Numbered from the stretch's first letter, positions 25,801-34,196 are shown. The stretch: DNA of 49,210 bases from Prochlorococcaceae cyanobacterium jk18x22bins.40 (GCA_022826155.1 JAJDVL010000035.1:1-49210); one strand, 5' to 3'. The notes: generated by a model from the sequence alone, not told the origin. Program-made: numbers and translations.

Positions 25801-26039
25801 TCCAGGTGGATCGTGAGGAGGTTGCCGCCATGGCTTCGGACATGGTTGAGATCATCCGGGCCCACCGAATCGTGGACATCTGGTCCAACAAAGAGGCCCA
25901 GAATACCCTGCGCAATGCAATGGACGACTTCTTTTTTGACGTGGTGCGTGACCAGAAGGGCATCGACGTACCCGAAGAGGTTCTTGACGAGCTTCAGCGC
26001 GACATCATGGACTTGGCCCGTGTCCGGTTTGTCCGATGA
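22815..26039 (+). CDS. hsdR: Type I restriction endonuclease subunit HsdR
   Basis: The 1074-aa motor/nuclease subunit has an N-terminal PD-(D/E)xK nuclease core reading RCDVVGFVNGIPVLVMESK (D153, E167, K169). The helicase Walker A is HTQGSGKSLTM (GSGKS near 342-346), motif II VDESHRSQ near 440 and motif III GFTGTPLL. Motif V/VI-like text follows (LVVVSKLLTGFDAP; LLQAIARVNR), then a long helical C-terminal region (DUF3387-like) that docks on HsdM2S. All motifs look intact. It starts at GTG 22815, 13 bp after the P450 stop. hsdR is separated from hsdM/hsdS by 3.8 kb that hold the Kiwa-like pair, spacer and P450. CCATGG sites are at the host rate (about seven), suggesting hsdR is older in this genome than kwaAB. 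Confidence 0.95.
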   Translation: MTFNPTEKHQSQIPALQLLVALGFKPLSQAAARRLRGGRLRNVVLDHILVEQLMGINRFTHRGQVYGFDLEDAHEAMGRLQPTPDRLRGLRGTNQDIYDTLVLGTTIAKTIAGDTKSYSLRFIDWENPANNVFHVTAEFSVEGMASGQLRRCDVVGFVNGIPVLVMESKPPSEALEKAESQLIGYQNADNIPQLFHFAQLLVTMNRREARYATVGASRKFWHPWRDKEDTDAAIAPLIHRGLSAVEKEAVFSGDLASARPDFDAMAAAGDRAVTPQDRTIHGLCRPARLLDLIRQFTVFDNGIRKVARHQQVFAIRRAMDTIKQEDMNGGGRQGGVIWHTQGSGKSLTMVMLGRSLALEPGIENPRIIIVTDRDDLDKQIKATFKSCNLEPSRAISGAHLLKLIHNKTPLITTIINKFDTALKNSQVVDRDRNIFVLVDESHRSQTGRYGGHSRMAVKMRRMLPNGCYLGFTGTPLLKKERNTLASFGQLIHHYTINEAVADQAVVPLLYEGRLVQQQVTGEGIDRWFDKISVGLTDNQKVDLKRKFSRMDALAKADQAIVAKAFDISEHYRQHWQDTGFKAQLVAPSKAAAVRFKEVLDDIGHVSSAIIISPPNDREGNEEVDQDSKDLVRRFWSKTMERYNNSEGEYNRQTIEAFQGSGDPEILVVVSKLLTGFDAPRNTVLYICKSLKEHNLLQAIARVNRLYEDGNAKQEKQFGLIIDYEGLLGELDRALTTYGAFADYDPTDLQGTVHDVREEIRKLPQFHEQLWDLFKPVRNRKDMEQLEQRLGDEAIREEFYERLRAFNRCLHVCLSSDKFLDVFNEKQARAMKEDWKAFLKLKRSVQRRYQDTVNMHQFEPKIRNLLDDHVVAMPAETIIDVVNINNPAALKAVVAETGASRASKADRIASATRRAITEMDQDPALYRQFSELLQETIRAYRDRRLSERDYLSKVVDLAGKVARRDRGQDVPQVIRGNDHAQAVFGILEERLCGNHGIQVDREEVAAMASDMVEIIRAHRIVDIWSNKEAQNTLRNAMDDFFFDVVRDQKGIDVPEEVLDELQRDIMDLARVRFVR

Positions 26040-26752
26040 CCGGGGAGCATGGCCACCTGCAATACGGAGAGCAGGTCATCCCGTACCGGATCGTTCGACG
26101 GCCCCGCAAGACCATGGAGATTGCTGTGGAGCCGGATGCATCGGTTGTGATCGCCGCCCCCATGGAGGTCAGCATGGAGGCTGTTGCGGCCAAGCTCCAT
26201 CAGCGGGCGGCATGGGTCGTCCGGCAACAGCGGTATTTTTCCCAGTTCCTGCCGCGAACACCCCAGCGGCGCTTCGTGGCCGGAGAGACACACCGATACC
26301 TGGGACGGCACTACAGGCTGAAAATCGTCCCGCACCATCAGGACTGCGTGAAACTGCTGCGGGGGTTCATCCTTGTGCAGACCCGGCAGCCCCATCAACC
26401 CGGCATTGCCAAGGATCTGCTGGAAGCATGGTACGGCCGTTGCGCCCAGGTCAAGTTCGGCCAGCGCATTGCGGCTTGCCGCCAGCGTTTCCCGGAGCCC
26501 GGCGCTTTCCGCCCCCATAGTCTCATCATCCGCCAGAGCCTGCGGCGGTGGGGATCCATGTCCCCCGGGGGCAGGCTGCTCCTCAACCGTCGCTTGATTG
26601 AGGCGCCAGTGGTGGCCATTGACTACGTGATCACCCATGAACTGTGTCATATGGCTGAGCCCCATCACGGTGCCGCCTTTTTCAAGCTGCTGGAGCACGT
26701 GATGCCCGATTGGGAGCAGCGCAAGCAGCGGCTCGAACAGTTTATGGCGTAA
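26036..26752 (+). CDS. YgjP-like (DUF45) M48-superfamily metallopeptidase
   Basis: The 238-aa protein has the YgjP/WLM-like arrangement: N-terminal beta segment (IPYRIVRRPRKTMEIAVEPDASVVIAAP), a middle RRFVAGETHRYLGRHYRLKI block, and the zinc site VITHELCHMAEPHHGAAFF, with HExxH as HELCH and the third ligand in the following His. It overlaps the hsdR stop by 4 bp (ATGA) and so is translationally coupled. This gene is a frequent last gene of type I restriction operons. Its role there is not established; a proteolytic control of HsdR has been considered only by analogy. Confidence 0.9.
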   Translation: MTGEHGHLQYGEQVIPYRIVRRPRKTMEIAVEPDASVVIAAPMEVSMEAVAAKLHQRAAWVVRQQRYFSQFLPRTPQRRFVAGETHRYLGRHYRLKIVPHHQDCVKLLRGFILVQTRQPHQPGIAKDLLEAWYGRCAQVKFGQRIAACRQRFPEPGAFRPHSLIIRQSLRRWGSMSPGGRLLLNRRLIEAPVVAIDYVITHELCHMAEPHHGAAFFKLLEHVMPDWEQRKQRLEQFMA

Positions 26753-26821
26753 ATCGCCCGGCAAGCCCCCATGGGGACTCAGGCAAAATGGAGGCCCACA
26801 ACGCAGGCTTGGCCGGCCGCC

Positions 26822-27994
26822 ATGGCTGAATTGCACTGTCGTCACCTCAGGCTGCCGGGGGAACCAGGCTTCTGGCGCTTCCGCCTGGATGAGCAGGGCG
26901 TGGTCCGTGACGTGCGCCCCGAGCCGTCCCATGCTGTAGAGGGCCACCAGCCGCACCACTGGGACTGGCAGGGGGACTGGCTGAGTCCGGCGGCGGTGGA
27001 CTTGCAGATCAACGGCCTGCAAGGCCTTTGGTTCGGCCACCTGGAGGCCGAGCAGTTGGATCCCCTTCGTCAAGCCCTGGTGTGGCTTCGGCAGCAGGGG
27101 GTGGATGCCGTTTGTCCCACCCTGACCACAGGGCCGCTGGCTCGGTTGCGCCAGAGCCTGGTCCTGCTGCGCCGGGTTCGGCAGCAGCAGGGTGGTGCTG
27201 AGGCCCGTCTGCTGGGGGCCCACCTGGAAGGCCCCTTTCTGGCGGTGAACAAACGCGGTGCCCATCCCCGGCGCCATGTCCAGCCCCTGACGCTGGGGCG
27301 CCTCAAACAGCTCATGGATGGATTCAGCGCCGAGGACGTGGCCCTGGTGACCATGGCGCCGGAGTTGGATTCCCGCCATGAAGCCCTGGACTGGCTTGTG
27401 GAGCAGGGCATTGTGGTGAGCCTTGGGCACACGGAGGCCAACCAGACGCAAGCAACAGCGGCCTTCACGGCGGGGGCCCGCTTGCTGACCCACACGTTCA
27501 ACGCCATGCCCCCCTTGCACCACCGGGCTCCAGGACCCATTGCCGCCGCCGCCATGGCCCCCGAGCCGGTGTTCCTGGGGCTTATTGCGGATGGTGTCCA
27601 TGTTGCCCCTGCCGTGGCTGTACTGCTCACCCGCATGGCCCCCGGCCGGGTGGTGCTTGTGAGCGATGCCCTGGCTCCCTACGGCTTGGTCGAGGGGCGC
27701 TATCCCTGGGGTAGGCGCTGGATCACGGTTCAGCAGGACACCTGTCGATTGGAGGACGGCACCATGGCGGGCACCACTGTGGGCATCCTGGAAGGGGCGT
27801 GTCGGCTGGCGCGCTGGAGCCGGCAACCGGACGAGGCGATTCTGGCGGCAACCGTGCGGCCACGGACGTGTCTGGGGCATGGGGGCACAGTGGCCCAGCA
27901 TTTGCAGGGCAGTGCCCTTCCCCGGCTGTTGCGCTGGCGCTGGCAGCCGGAGGCGGCCCGTCTCGGTTGGGCCACGCCTCAACCCTGGGCTTGA
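26822..27994 (+). CDS. nagA: N-acetylglucosamine-6-phosphate deacetylase
   Basis: The 390-aa amidohydrolase deacetylates GlcNAc-6-P in amino-sugar recycling. Visible family blocks are GDWLSPAAVDLQINGLQG (after the usual D-x-Q/H-x-N-G), LLGAHLEGPFL, VVSLGHTEANQTQA (metal His), LLTHTFNAMPPLHHR (second metal His cluster), GLIADGVHV and VLVSDALAPYG (catalytic Asp). The metal-binding HxH of other amidohydrolases is replaced by QxN, as usual for NagA. ATG 26822 is chosen over 26771 because the extra 17 residues are unlike the family. It is followed by convergent ppk1, with a 16-bp overlap of the 3' ends. Confidence 0.9.
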   Translation: MAELHCRHLRLPGEPGFWRFRLDEQGVVRDVRPEPSHAVEGHQPHHWDWQGDWLSPAAVDLQINGLQGLWFGHLEAEQLDPLRQALVWLRQQGVDAVCPTLTTGPLARLRQSLVLLRRVRQQQGGAEARLLGAHLEGPFLAVNKRGAHPRRHVQPLTLGRLKQLMDGFSAEDVALVTMAPELDSRHEALDWLVEQGIVVSLGHTEANQTQATAAFTAGARLLTHTFNAMPPLHHRAPGPIAAAAMAPEPVFLGLIADGVHVAPAVAVLLTRMAPGRVVLVSDALAPYGLVEGRYPWGRRWITVQQDTCRLEDGTMAGTTVGILEGACRLARWSRQPDEAILAATVRPRTCLGHGGTVAQHLQGSALPRLLRWRWQPEAARLGWATPQPWA

Positions 27995-30171
27995 CGATTT
28001 TCGGCTTGACGGTCGCTTCCCCGGACCATGGCGTCCGCGGGGTCTGCCTTCCCCTGGGCGGCCTGCCAATGCTGGATCAAAACCTGTTGAGCATCGCGCT
28101 CAGCATCGTCCTGGTGACGGGAAACCGGATCATAGGAGCCGTCAGGTCCCATCTGCCAGGCTCCGCAGTTGTCTTGCAGGTAGAGGCTGAGAAGGACTTC
28201 CAGCTTCTGGCGCAGCAGGGGATCCTCAACGGGGGTCAAGCACTCCACCCGACGGTCCAGATTCCGGGTCATCCAATCTGCGCTGCCAATGTACACCTCC
28301 GGGTGGCCCCCGTTGCCAAACCAGAAGATGCGGGAGTGCTCCAGAAAGGGGCCAATGATGCTGACCACGCGAATGGATTCACTTAACCCCGGCACACCGG
28401 CCCGCAGAGAGCACATGCCCCGCACAACCAGGTCAATACGAACACCTGCCTTCGCGGCGTTGTAAAGTGCCTGGATGATGGCAGGATCCACCAGAGAGTT
28501 CATCTTGGCGCGAATATGACCTCCCCGTTGCGTGTTGGCGTGCTTGATTTCCCGGTGAATCATGGCCTCCATGCGATCCCGCAGGGTCACTGGGGCCACG
28601 AGGAGTCTACGGAAGCGCTGCTGCTTCCCATAGCCTGTAAAGTAATTAAACAGCTCCACCAAGTCTTGACCAATCATTGGACGACAGGTGAACAAGCCAA
28701 GATCTGTATAAAAACGAGATGTTTTTGCGTTGTAATTTCCAGTGCCAATATGAGCATAACTACGTACACCTTGCCGTTCCTTGCGCACGACCAGGGTCAC
28801 TTTTGTGTGGGTCTTATAACCCAAGACCCCATAGACCACATGAACACCGGCCCGCTCCAATTGGCGTGCCCATTGAATGTTGTTATCTTCATCAAAGCGC
28901 GCCTTCAACTCCACCAACGCCAGCACCTGTTTGCCATGCTCTGAAGCCCGCTCCAGAGCATCCACAATCGCTGATTCTGGTGATAATCGATACAGGGTGA
29001 GCTTAATGGCCAACACGTCCGGGTCATCAGCCGCTTGGTTGATAAACTCCTCCACAGAACTGGTAAATAGATCATAGGGGTGATACACCAACACGTCACC
29101 ACGGCGAATCACGTCAAATACGCTCTCGAACTCTTCCTGGGGGAGGGATCCATCCGCCAGCAGGCTTTTCTGGGCCCGACGAAAGGGCGGCGGCAGCCGA
29201 CCACGGTGGGGAGGATACCGCAACCCAGGTTGAGGGGTGGTTGTGAGGCAAAACAGATCATCCAGGCCCAAGGGACCACGGATGCGATAGAGGTCTTTCT
29301 CCTCAACAGCCACACCTGCCATCAGTTGATCCACAACTCCTTGGGGCATGTGCTCATCCACTTCAAGGCGCACCACCCTGCCTTCCAAACGGCGCTTGCG
29401 CAGGCTGGCTTCAATGGCCTGCAGTAAATCGTCTGCCTCCAGCTCCAGATATTCCAGATCCGCATCACGGGTCACCCGGAAGAAATAATGGTCTGTGACC
29501 ATTGTGCCGGGAAAAAGCATATCGAGATTGTTGGCGATGATCTCTTCCAGAAGAACAACCGTGCGCACAGGGTCCAGTTCCGACAGCTCGGATGGGATAT
29601 CCACAAAGCGAGGCAGGCTTCTGGGCACCTTGACTCGGGCAAACTGGTGGCTGCCGGTTTCCGAGTCCTTGATGAGCACTGCAATGTTGAGGCTCAAGTT
29701 GCTGATAAAGGGAAACGGGTGAGCCGAATCCACAGCCAGAGGGGTAAGTACAGCAAAGACAAAGGACTGAAAGTAGTGGGTAGTCCAGTCCTTCTGGCGA
29801 CTGTTGAGCTCTGTATAGTTGAGAACCTCCACACCGTATTGCCGCAGTGTGGGGACGAGATAATGTTTATAGTGCTGTTGCTGTTGTTGTAATAGAGGGG
29901 TGAGTTGCTCGCGGATATCAAACAGTTGCTGCAGGGGAGAGCGACCATCCACGCTGAGCTGGTCCACCCCTGCCTCCACCTGGGACTTGAGGGAAGCCAC
30001 TCGAACCATGAAGAATTCATCCAGGTTATTGCTGAAAATCGCGCTAAACCTGGCTTGCTCCAGCAACGGCGTTTGTGGATTAAGAGCCTGGGCCAACACC
30101 CGTTGGTTAAAGTGAATCCAACTGCGTTCCCGGTTAATAAACGTGGATGGGGAAAGACCGACGGCTGCCAT
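27979..30171 (-). CDS. ppk1: Polyphosphate kinase 1
   Basis: The 730-aa protein makes polyphosphate from ATP. It has the N-terminal domain FINRERSWIHFNQRVL, the middle core SNLSLNIAVL, the loop PYDLFTSSVEEFINQAADDPDVLAIKLTLYRLS, and catalytic His segments YAHIGTGNYNAKTSRFYTDLGL and IRAKMNSLVDPAIIQALY. All PPK1 hallmarks are intact. The start is ATG 30171 (MAAVGLSPSTFINRE). The frame stays open upstream to 31587 on the same strand, but that stretch is only a shadow of the MFS gene. The region before the start codes for a run of Ser. A short poly-Gln run occurs near residue 95. The 3' end overlaps nagA. Confidence 0.96.
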   Translation of the reverse strand: MAAVGLSPSTFINRERSWIHFNQRVLAQALNPQTPLLEQARFSAIFSNNLDEFFMVRVASLKSQVEAGVDQLSVDGRSPLQQLFDIREQLTPLLQQQQQHYKHYLVPTLRQYGVEVLNYTELNSRQKDWTTHYFQSFVFAVLTPLAVDSAHPFPFISNLSLNIAVLIKDSETGSHQFARVKVPRSLPRFVDIPSELSELDPVRTVVLLEEIIANNLDMLFPGTMVTDHYFFRVTRDADLEYLELEADDLLQAIEASLRKRRLEGRVVRLEVDEHMPQGVVDQLMAGVAVEEKDLYRIRGPLGLDDLFCLTTTPQPGLRYPPHRGRLPPPFRRAQKSLLADGSLPQEEFESVFDVIRRGDVLVYHPYDLFTSSVEEFINQAADDPDVLAIKLTLYRLSPESAIVDALERASEHGKQVLALVELKARFDEDNNIQWARQLERAGVHVVYGVLGYKTHTKVTLVVRKERQGVRSYAHIGTGNYNAKTSRFYTDLGLFTCRPMIGQDLVELFNYFTGYGKQQRFRRLLVAPVTLRDRMEAMIHREIKHANTQRGGHIRAKMNSLVDPAIIQALYNAAKAGVRIDLVVRGMCSLRAGVPGLSESIRVVSIIGPFLEHSRIFWFGNGGHPEVYIGSADWMTRNLDRRVECLTPVEDPLLRQKLEVLLSLYLQDNCGAWQMGPDGSYDPVSRHQDDAERDAQQVLIQHWQAAQGKADPADAMVRGSDRQAENRQAQG

Positions 30172-30287
30172 GGACGACGATGATGAAGACGCAGCGGGAG
30201 GCTGTGACGGAACAGCCTTCTCCCCTTCTAGCAGATTGCCGGGGCTGCACCGGGCATGGTCACGGCCGCCTCCCCCAGGCTGTTGCA

Positions 30288-31559
30288 TCAGCGGGGGCGC
30301 TGTCGTTGCAAGGCGCCGCTGGTGAGGGCAGCCACGATCACCAGAGCCACAATGGCCACCCAGAAGGGGGACCGTGGCGCCAAACTGGTGAACAAGACGC
30401 CAGCGACGGGGGGACCGATGGATGTTCCCAGGCTTTGCAGGGCCTGCAAGCTCCCCAGCCCCCGCCCCTGACTCCCGGCATCCAGCCGCCGGGAAATCAT
30501 GGCCCGCAGAGACGGGGCCGTCACGCCAATTCCCATGGCCAGCAGCACTGCGGCGCTGTAGATCGCCGGCTGGGCCATGGGTCCCTGGGCGTCGGCCTCC
30601 GGTTGGGCGAAGCCCACCAGCAAATACCCCGCCAACACCAGGCCAATGCCCAGCATGGTGAGGCGCTGCTCCCCCAGCCAACGACTCAGGGGACCAATGA
30701 GCACCCCCTGCACCAGAGCCGCCACCACCCCTACCAGCACGAACAGTTTCCCCACGTCCACCGCCTGCCAGGCCAACACCAGACTGAGGAACGGCACCAG
30801 GATTGTGGTAAAGCCGTTGAACACCAGAAAAAACAAGCCGAACCCCAGGCTCAAGCCCCCCACGCCGGGATCCTGCAGCAGTTGCAGCACCTGACGAAAG
30901 GGATTGAGTTGGGCCGGGCTGGGCAGGGGCTGGCGGGCCGTGGGGGGCAAGGTTTCCGGGAGCAGCAGAAAGGTGACCAGGAAGTTGATCAGTGCAACGG
31001 CAACGGCAACGGCAATGGGTAGCTGCAGATGCACCTCCGCCAACCAGCCCCCCAGCCCCGGCCCGATGATGAACCCCAGGCCGAACGCCAGGCCGATGAG
31101 CCCAAACGCACGGGCGCGCCTCTCGGGTGGGGTGGTATCGGCAATCACGGCCTGGGCGGTGGCGGCTGTTCCTCCCGTGGCTCCGTCCAGGATGCGGCCT
31201 GTGAACATCAGCGGCAGTCCACCCGCCACGGCGAGCCAGCCCCAACCGCTGCTGGTGCCCCCGAGACCGGCGCCCACCCCAAACAGACCCACCCCCACAG
31301 CAGAACCGGCAATGCACACCAGCAGCACGGGCCGCCGCCCAAAGTGGTCGCTCAAGGAGCCGATCACCGGTGTTGCCAGGAATTGGGCCATGGTGTAACT
31401 GCCACCCAACAGGCCGATCACCAGTCCCAACTGGTTGACCGACACCAGGGGCGCCACCAGGAAGGTGAGCAGAGGGAAAACCACGCTTTCGCCAACGCGG
31501 TCGTAGAGCAGCGTGAGGAAGACACAGAGCAGTGTCGAGGGGCGCTTCCAGCTCACCAT
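30288..31559 (-). CDS. MFS transporter, tetracycline-exporter-like
   Basis: The 423-aa protein has 12 predicted membrane segments and two MFS signatures: GSLSDHFGRRPVLLVCIAGSAVG (loop 2-3, motif A) and GRILDGATGGTAATAQAVIADTTPPERRARAFGLIGLAFGLGFIIGP (motif C region, with the D/E-R pattern of the TetA/multidrug DHA1 family). The substrate is unknown. ATG 31559 is used; a GTG six bases upstream is possible. A six-base microsatellite (30995-31018) encodes Ala-Val repeats in one helix. It ends 116 bp before the ppk1 start and may be in the same transcript. The divergent neighbour is moaC. Confidence 0.88.
   Translation of the reverse strand: MVSWKRPSTLLCVFLTLLYDRVGESVVFPLLTFLVAPLVSVNQLGLVIGLLGGSYTMAQFLATPVIGSLSDHFGRRPVLLVCIAGSAVGVGLFGVGAGLGGTSSGWGWLAVAGGLPLMFTGRILDGATGGTAATAQAVIADTTPPERRARAFGLIGLAFGLGFIIGPGLGGWLAEVHLQLPIAVAVAVALINFLVTFLLLPETLPPTARQPLPSPAQLNPFRQVLQLLQDPGVGGLSLGFGLFFLVFNGFTTILVPFLSLVLAWQAVDVGKLFVLVGVVAALVQGVLIGPLSRWLGEQRLTMLGIGLVLAGYLLVGFAQPEADAQGPMAQPAIYSAAVLLAMGIGVTAPSLRAMISRRLDAGSQGRGLGSLQALQSLGTSIGPPVAGVLFTSLAPRSPFWVAIVALVIVAALTSGALQRQRPR
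30995..31018. repeat. Six-base microsatellite (CAACGG x3 plus CAATGG) in the MFS gene
   Basis: Four consecutive 6-bp units lie in the coding sequence of a membrane helix and encode alternating Ala-Val on the minus strand. Changes in repeat number would stay in frame and lengthen or shorten the helix by two residues. Confidence 0.7.
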
Positions 31560-31645
31560 CGACACTGGTCCCGCGCCGATCCGGCACAGCTCATGGGCGT
31601 TCTGAATCCGAGTGGGACAAGGCTAAGGTGATCCGTCCATCCCTT

Positions 31646-32215
31646 GTGACCAGCAGCCCTTCGCCAACCGTGGAATTCTCCCATCTCGATGCCCAGGGGC
31701 AAGCCCACATGGTCCCCGTGGGGGAGCGCCCAGCCACCCACCGTCAAGCCCTGGCAGAAGGATGGATTCGCATGGATCCCCAGGTGCTGCAACGCATCAT
31801 CGCGGCTGAGGTGCCCAAGGGGGACGTGTTGGCCGTGGCCCGGATTGCCGCCATTCAGGCCGCCAAGCGCACCTGGGAACTGATCCCCCTCTGTCACCCC
31901 TTGCCCATCCACGGGGTGGAGGTGCGGATCAGCCCCATGACCCACCAGCATGCTCTACGGGTGCAAGCCTCCGTCCACACCCATGCCCGGACGGGGGTGG
32001 AAATGGAGGCCCTCACCGCTGTGCAAGTTGGTCTGCTGGCCATCTACGACATGGCCAAGGCCCTGGATCCCGCCATGGAGATTGGCGGCGTGCGGCTGCT
32101 GGCCAAACAGGGGGGCCGCCATGGGGATTGGTGCCGTCCCCACGCCCCTCGGCAAGCTGTTGAGTCCAGCCCAGGGGAGCAGGCCGAACCCCTCAAGGAC
32201 AGCCACACCGGGTGA
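31646..32215 (+). CDS. moaC: Cyclic pyranopterin monophosphate synthase MoaC
   Basis: The 189-aa protein is the second enzyme of molybdenum-cofactor synthesis and turns the MoaA product into cPMP. Typical blocks are VEFSHLDAQGQAHMVPVG, PKGDVLAVARIAAIQAAKRTWELIPLCHPLPI (active-site His and Cys), TGVEMEALTAVQVGLLAIYDMAKALD (hexamer active site with M-x-K) and IGGVRLLAKQGG. The start at GTG 31646 gives MTSSPSPTVEFSH; GTG 31628 is an alternative. The C-terminal ~35 residues after the KxGG motif are not conserved. No other moa gene is present in the window. Confidence 0.93.
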   Translation: MTSSPSPTVEFSHLDAQGQAHMVPVGERPATHRQALAEGWIRMDPQVLQRIIAAEVPKGDVLAVARIAAIQAAKRTWELIPLCHPLPIHGVEVRISPMTHQHALRVQASVHTHARTGVEMEALTAVQVGLLAIYDMAKALDPAMEIGGVRLLAKQGGRHGDWCRPHAPRQAVESSPGEQAEPLKDSHTG

Positions 32216-32284
32216 CCGGGGGGAGCCTTGAGACGTCCAGTCTGCCCATGCAGCCTGCAGGGTGTGTCATTCCATGTCCCACTT

Positions 32285-32488
32285 GCCATGCGCTCCGGTT
32301 CGCAAAAGCCAAACCCGACCACCTGCCCATCGGCAACCGGGACGAATCCAGATGTCGCCATTTGTCTGCCCCATGTAGCCCGCGATCATGGCGTCCAGCA
32401 TGTCTGGCGGGAAGAGATCGGCATCTTTGGTTACGGACTTGATCCCTGGAATGTCCGACGGCCGCGCTGGTCGGATGGCGTAGTCCAT
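32285..32488 (-). pseudogene. Truncated, frameshifted GNAT acetyltransferase remnant
   Basis: From ATG 32488 the first frame reads MDYAIRPARPSDIPGIKSVT...YMGQTNGDIWI, a GNAT N-terminus. Near 32350 the homology moves to another frame and continues FVPVADGQVVGFGFCEPERMASGTWN, the next GNAT strands. The acetyl-CoA binding motif (Q/R-x-x-G-x-G/A) expected next is absent and the sequence is unrelated after about 32285. It is therefore both frameshifted and truncated. Around it, 32489-32765 holds no gene that I can support. Confidence 0.75.
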
Positions 32489-32765
32489 GGTGGCCCTCGG
32501 TCCGGGAAATCACGGGAGTTCCTCTCTGTCGCCAGAGCATCGGGCCCAGCCGATGGAAAATCCGTGGGTCGCAACAGCACGGCCCTTGCTTCGTGGTGTT
32601 TGGGTCTGCAACCAGGTTCTTTTCGCCACACCGGCTGGTGATGTGTTCTCCCCACTGGACAGCTAACGTCCCCGACACTGAACAACAGGCGCAGGAACAA
32701 CAATCATGCTGCGGTTACGTGGGGACGGAGCGCTGTTGCGCTTGGTGATGGATTACAGCAAACGG

Positions 32766-34145
32766 TCACAGCCAGAAAGAGATCTTCGGCTGAACGATCT
32801 CTACGCAGGACAGCGCCAGCACCCCCCCAAGCAGCAGGGGCGCCAGCCAGCGCAGGGTCAGCAACAGCACCCGCAGCAGGGGTGACGGAAGTTGGCACAG
32901 GTCCTCGCTCAACTGTTGAGGTGCCACCCAGCCCATCAGCAGGCTCAGCAGCAACCCACTGCCGATCAACACCACCCCCCCAAACAGGTCATGGCTGGCC
33001 ATCAGCAGGTCTGTGCTCAGTAAGGCGGGCAGCCCCAGTAAGGCCACCACCGCCACGGTGCTCCAGGTGGTCACTGCTCGCCCCCAGCCCAGGCGGTCCA
33101 TCACCACAGCAACAGGCACCTCCAGCAAGGAGACGGCCGAGGTAACGGCGGCAATGCTGGCCAGAAAGAAGAATGCTGCCATCAGCAGCGGACCTGCACT
33201 GCCAAGGGAGGCAAAGCCCAGGGGGATGGCCACGAACAGGGTGCCCACCGCACCGGCGCCACCATGGTGCCCCACCGCACCGGCGCTCATCAAGGGCACG
33301 ACGATGAACACCGCCAGAAGACCAACGGCCGTGTCCAGGGCCGTGATGATGGCCGCCTGTCGGGGCAGTGGATCACGGGACTCCAGATGGGACGCATAGG
33401 CCACCATGGCGCCGCTGCCCAAGCCCAGGGAGAAGAACGCCTGGCTGAAAGCCTGTCGCAGGATTCGTGGATCCAGCCAGTCGGACCAGCGCCACTGGAG
33501 CAGCACCTCTTCATATCGGGCCGGTGCCTCCGCGAGGGAGGCGGACCACAACACCAACCCGATGAGCAGCACCAGCAGGGTTGGCATGGACCAGCGGCTG
33601 AGCCGCTCAATCCCCTGTTGCACCCCTGTGGCCACCACGGCGGCGGTCAGCACCAACACCAACCCATAGGCCACCGCCTCGGCCCATCCCCCGCTCAGCG
33701 TGAGAAAGAAAGCATCGGCACTGGCCTGGTCCGTGGGGACATGGCCCTGGAGCACCGCCAGCAGGGCCCGTCCCACCCAACCGGTAATGACGGCATAGTA
33801 CCCAAGGATCAGGGCACTGCTCAGGGGAAAGAGCCAACCCAGCGGCTGCCAGGCCGGACCGCCCACCGCCACTGTGGCCAGCATTGGCGAGCGTCGTGTG
33901 TGGCGCCCCAGCGCCAGTTCCGCCAACAACAGCGGGAAGCCCAGCACCACAACGGCCACCAGGTACAGCACAAGAAAGGCCGTGCCCCCACCCAGGGCTA
34001 CCCGATAGGTCAGTCCCCAGAGATTGCCCAGGCCGATGGCGCTGCCCGCTGCAGCCAGCACAAAGCCCAGGGAGGAGCTCCAGCCCTGCCGGGCACTGGC
34101 TGATGGGGCTGACGGTGTGGCGTTGGCGTTCTCAAGACCGGCCAT
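32766..34145 (-). CDS. Sodium-dependent transporter, NSS/SNF family
   Basis: The 459-aa membrane protein belongs to the neurotransmitter:sodium symporter family (LeuT fold). The N-terminal signature is intact: WSSSLGFVLAAAGSAIGLGNLWGLTYRV, with the unwound TM1 Na+ site, then GGTAFLVLYLVAVVVLGFPLLLAELALGR. About 11-12 membrane segments follow; the segment FSQAFFSLGLGSGAMVAYASH is the TM6 region. It probably imports an amino acid with sodium. ATG 34145 is preceded at good distance by GGAGGAAT, a strong Shine-Dalgarno site, so the open frame further upstream is not used. It is divergent from the FemAB-like gene. Confidence 0.92.
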   Translation of the reverse strand: MAGLENANATPSAPSASARQGWSSSLGFVLAAAGSAIGLGNLWGLTYRVALGGGTAFLVLYLVAVVVLGFPLLLAELALGRHTRRSPMLATVAVGGPAWQPLGWLFPLSSALILGYYAVITGWVGRALLAVLQGHVPTDQASADAFFLTLSGGWAEAVAYGLVLVLTAAVVATGVQQGIERLSRWSMPTLLVLLIGLVLWSASLAEAPARYEEVLLQWRWSDWLDPRILRQAFSQAFFSLGLGSGAMVAYASHLESRDPLPRQAAIITALDTAVGLLAVFIVVPLMSAGAVGHHGGAGAVGTLFVAIPLGFASLGSAGPLLMAAFFFLASIAAVTSAVSLLEVPVAVVMDRLGWGRAVTTWSTVAVVALLGLPALLSTDLLMASHDLFGGVVLIGSGLLLSLLMGWVAPQQLSEDLCQLPSPLLRVLLLTLRWLAPLLLGGVLALSCVEIVQPKISFWL

Positions 34146-34196
34146 CCCCAATTCCTCCAGCAGCGTCACAATGTACACACAACGGAATGAAGCCTC

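Noticed and set aside
30172..31587. Upstream open frame fused to ppk1 (would give a 1202-aa protein)
   Set aside because: The extra ~470 residues are Gly/Arg/Ala-rich with no family likeness and lie over the MFS gene, which has clear membrane helices and motifs in another frame. PPK1 has its normal N-terminus at 30171.
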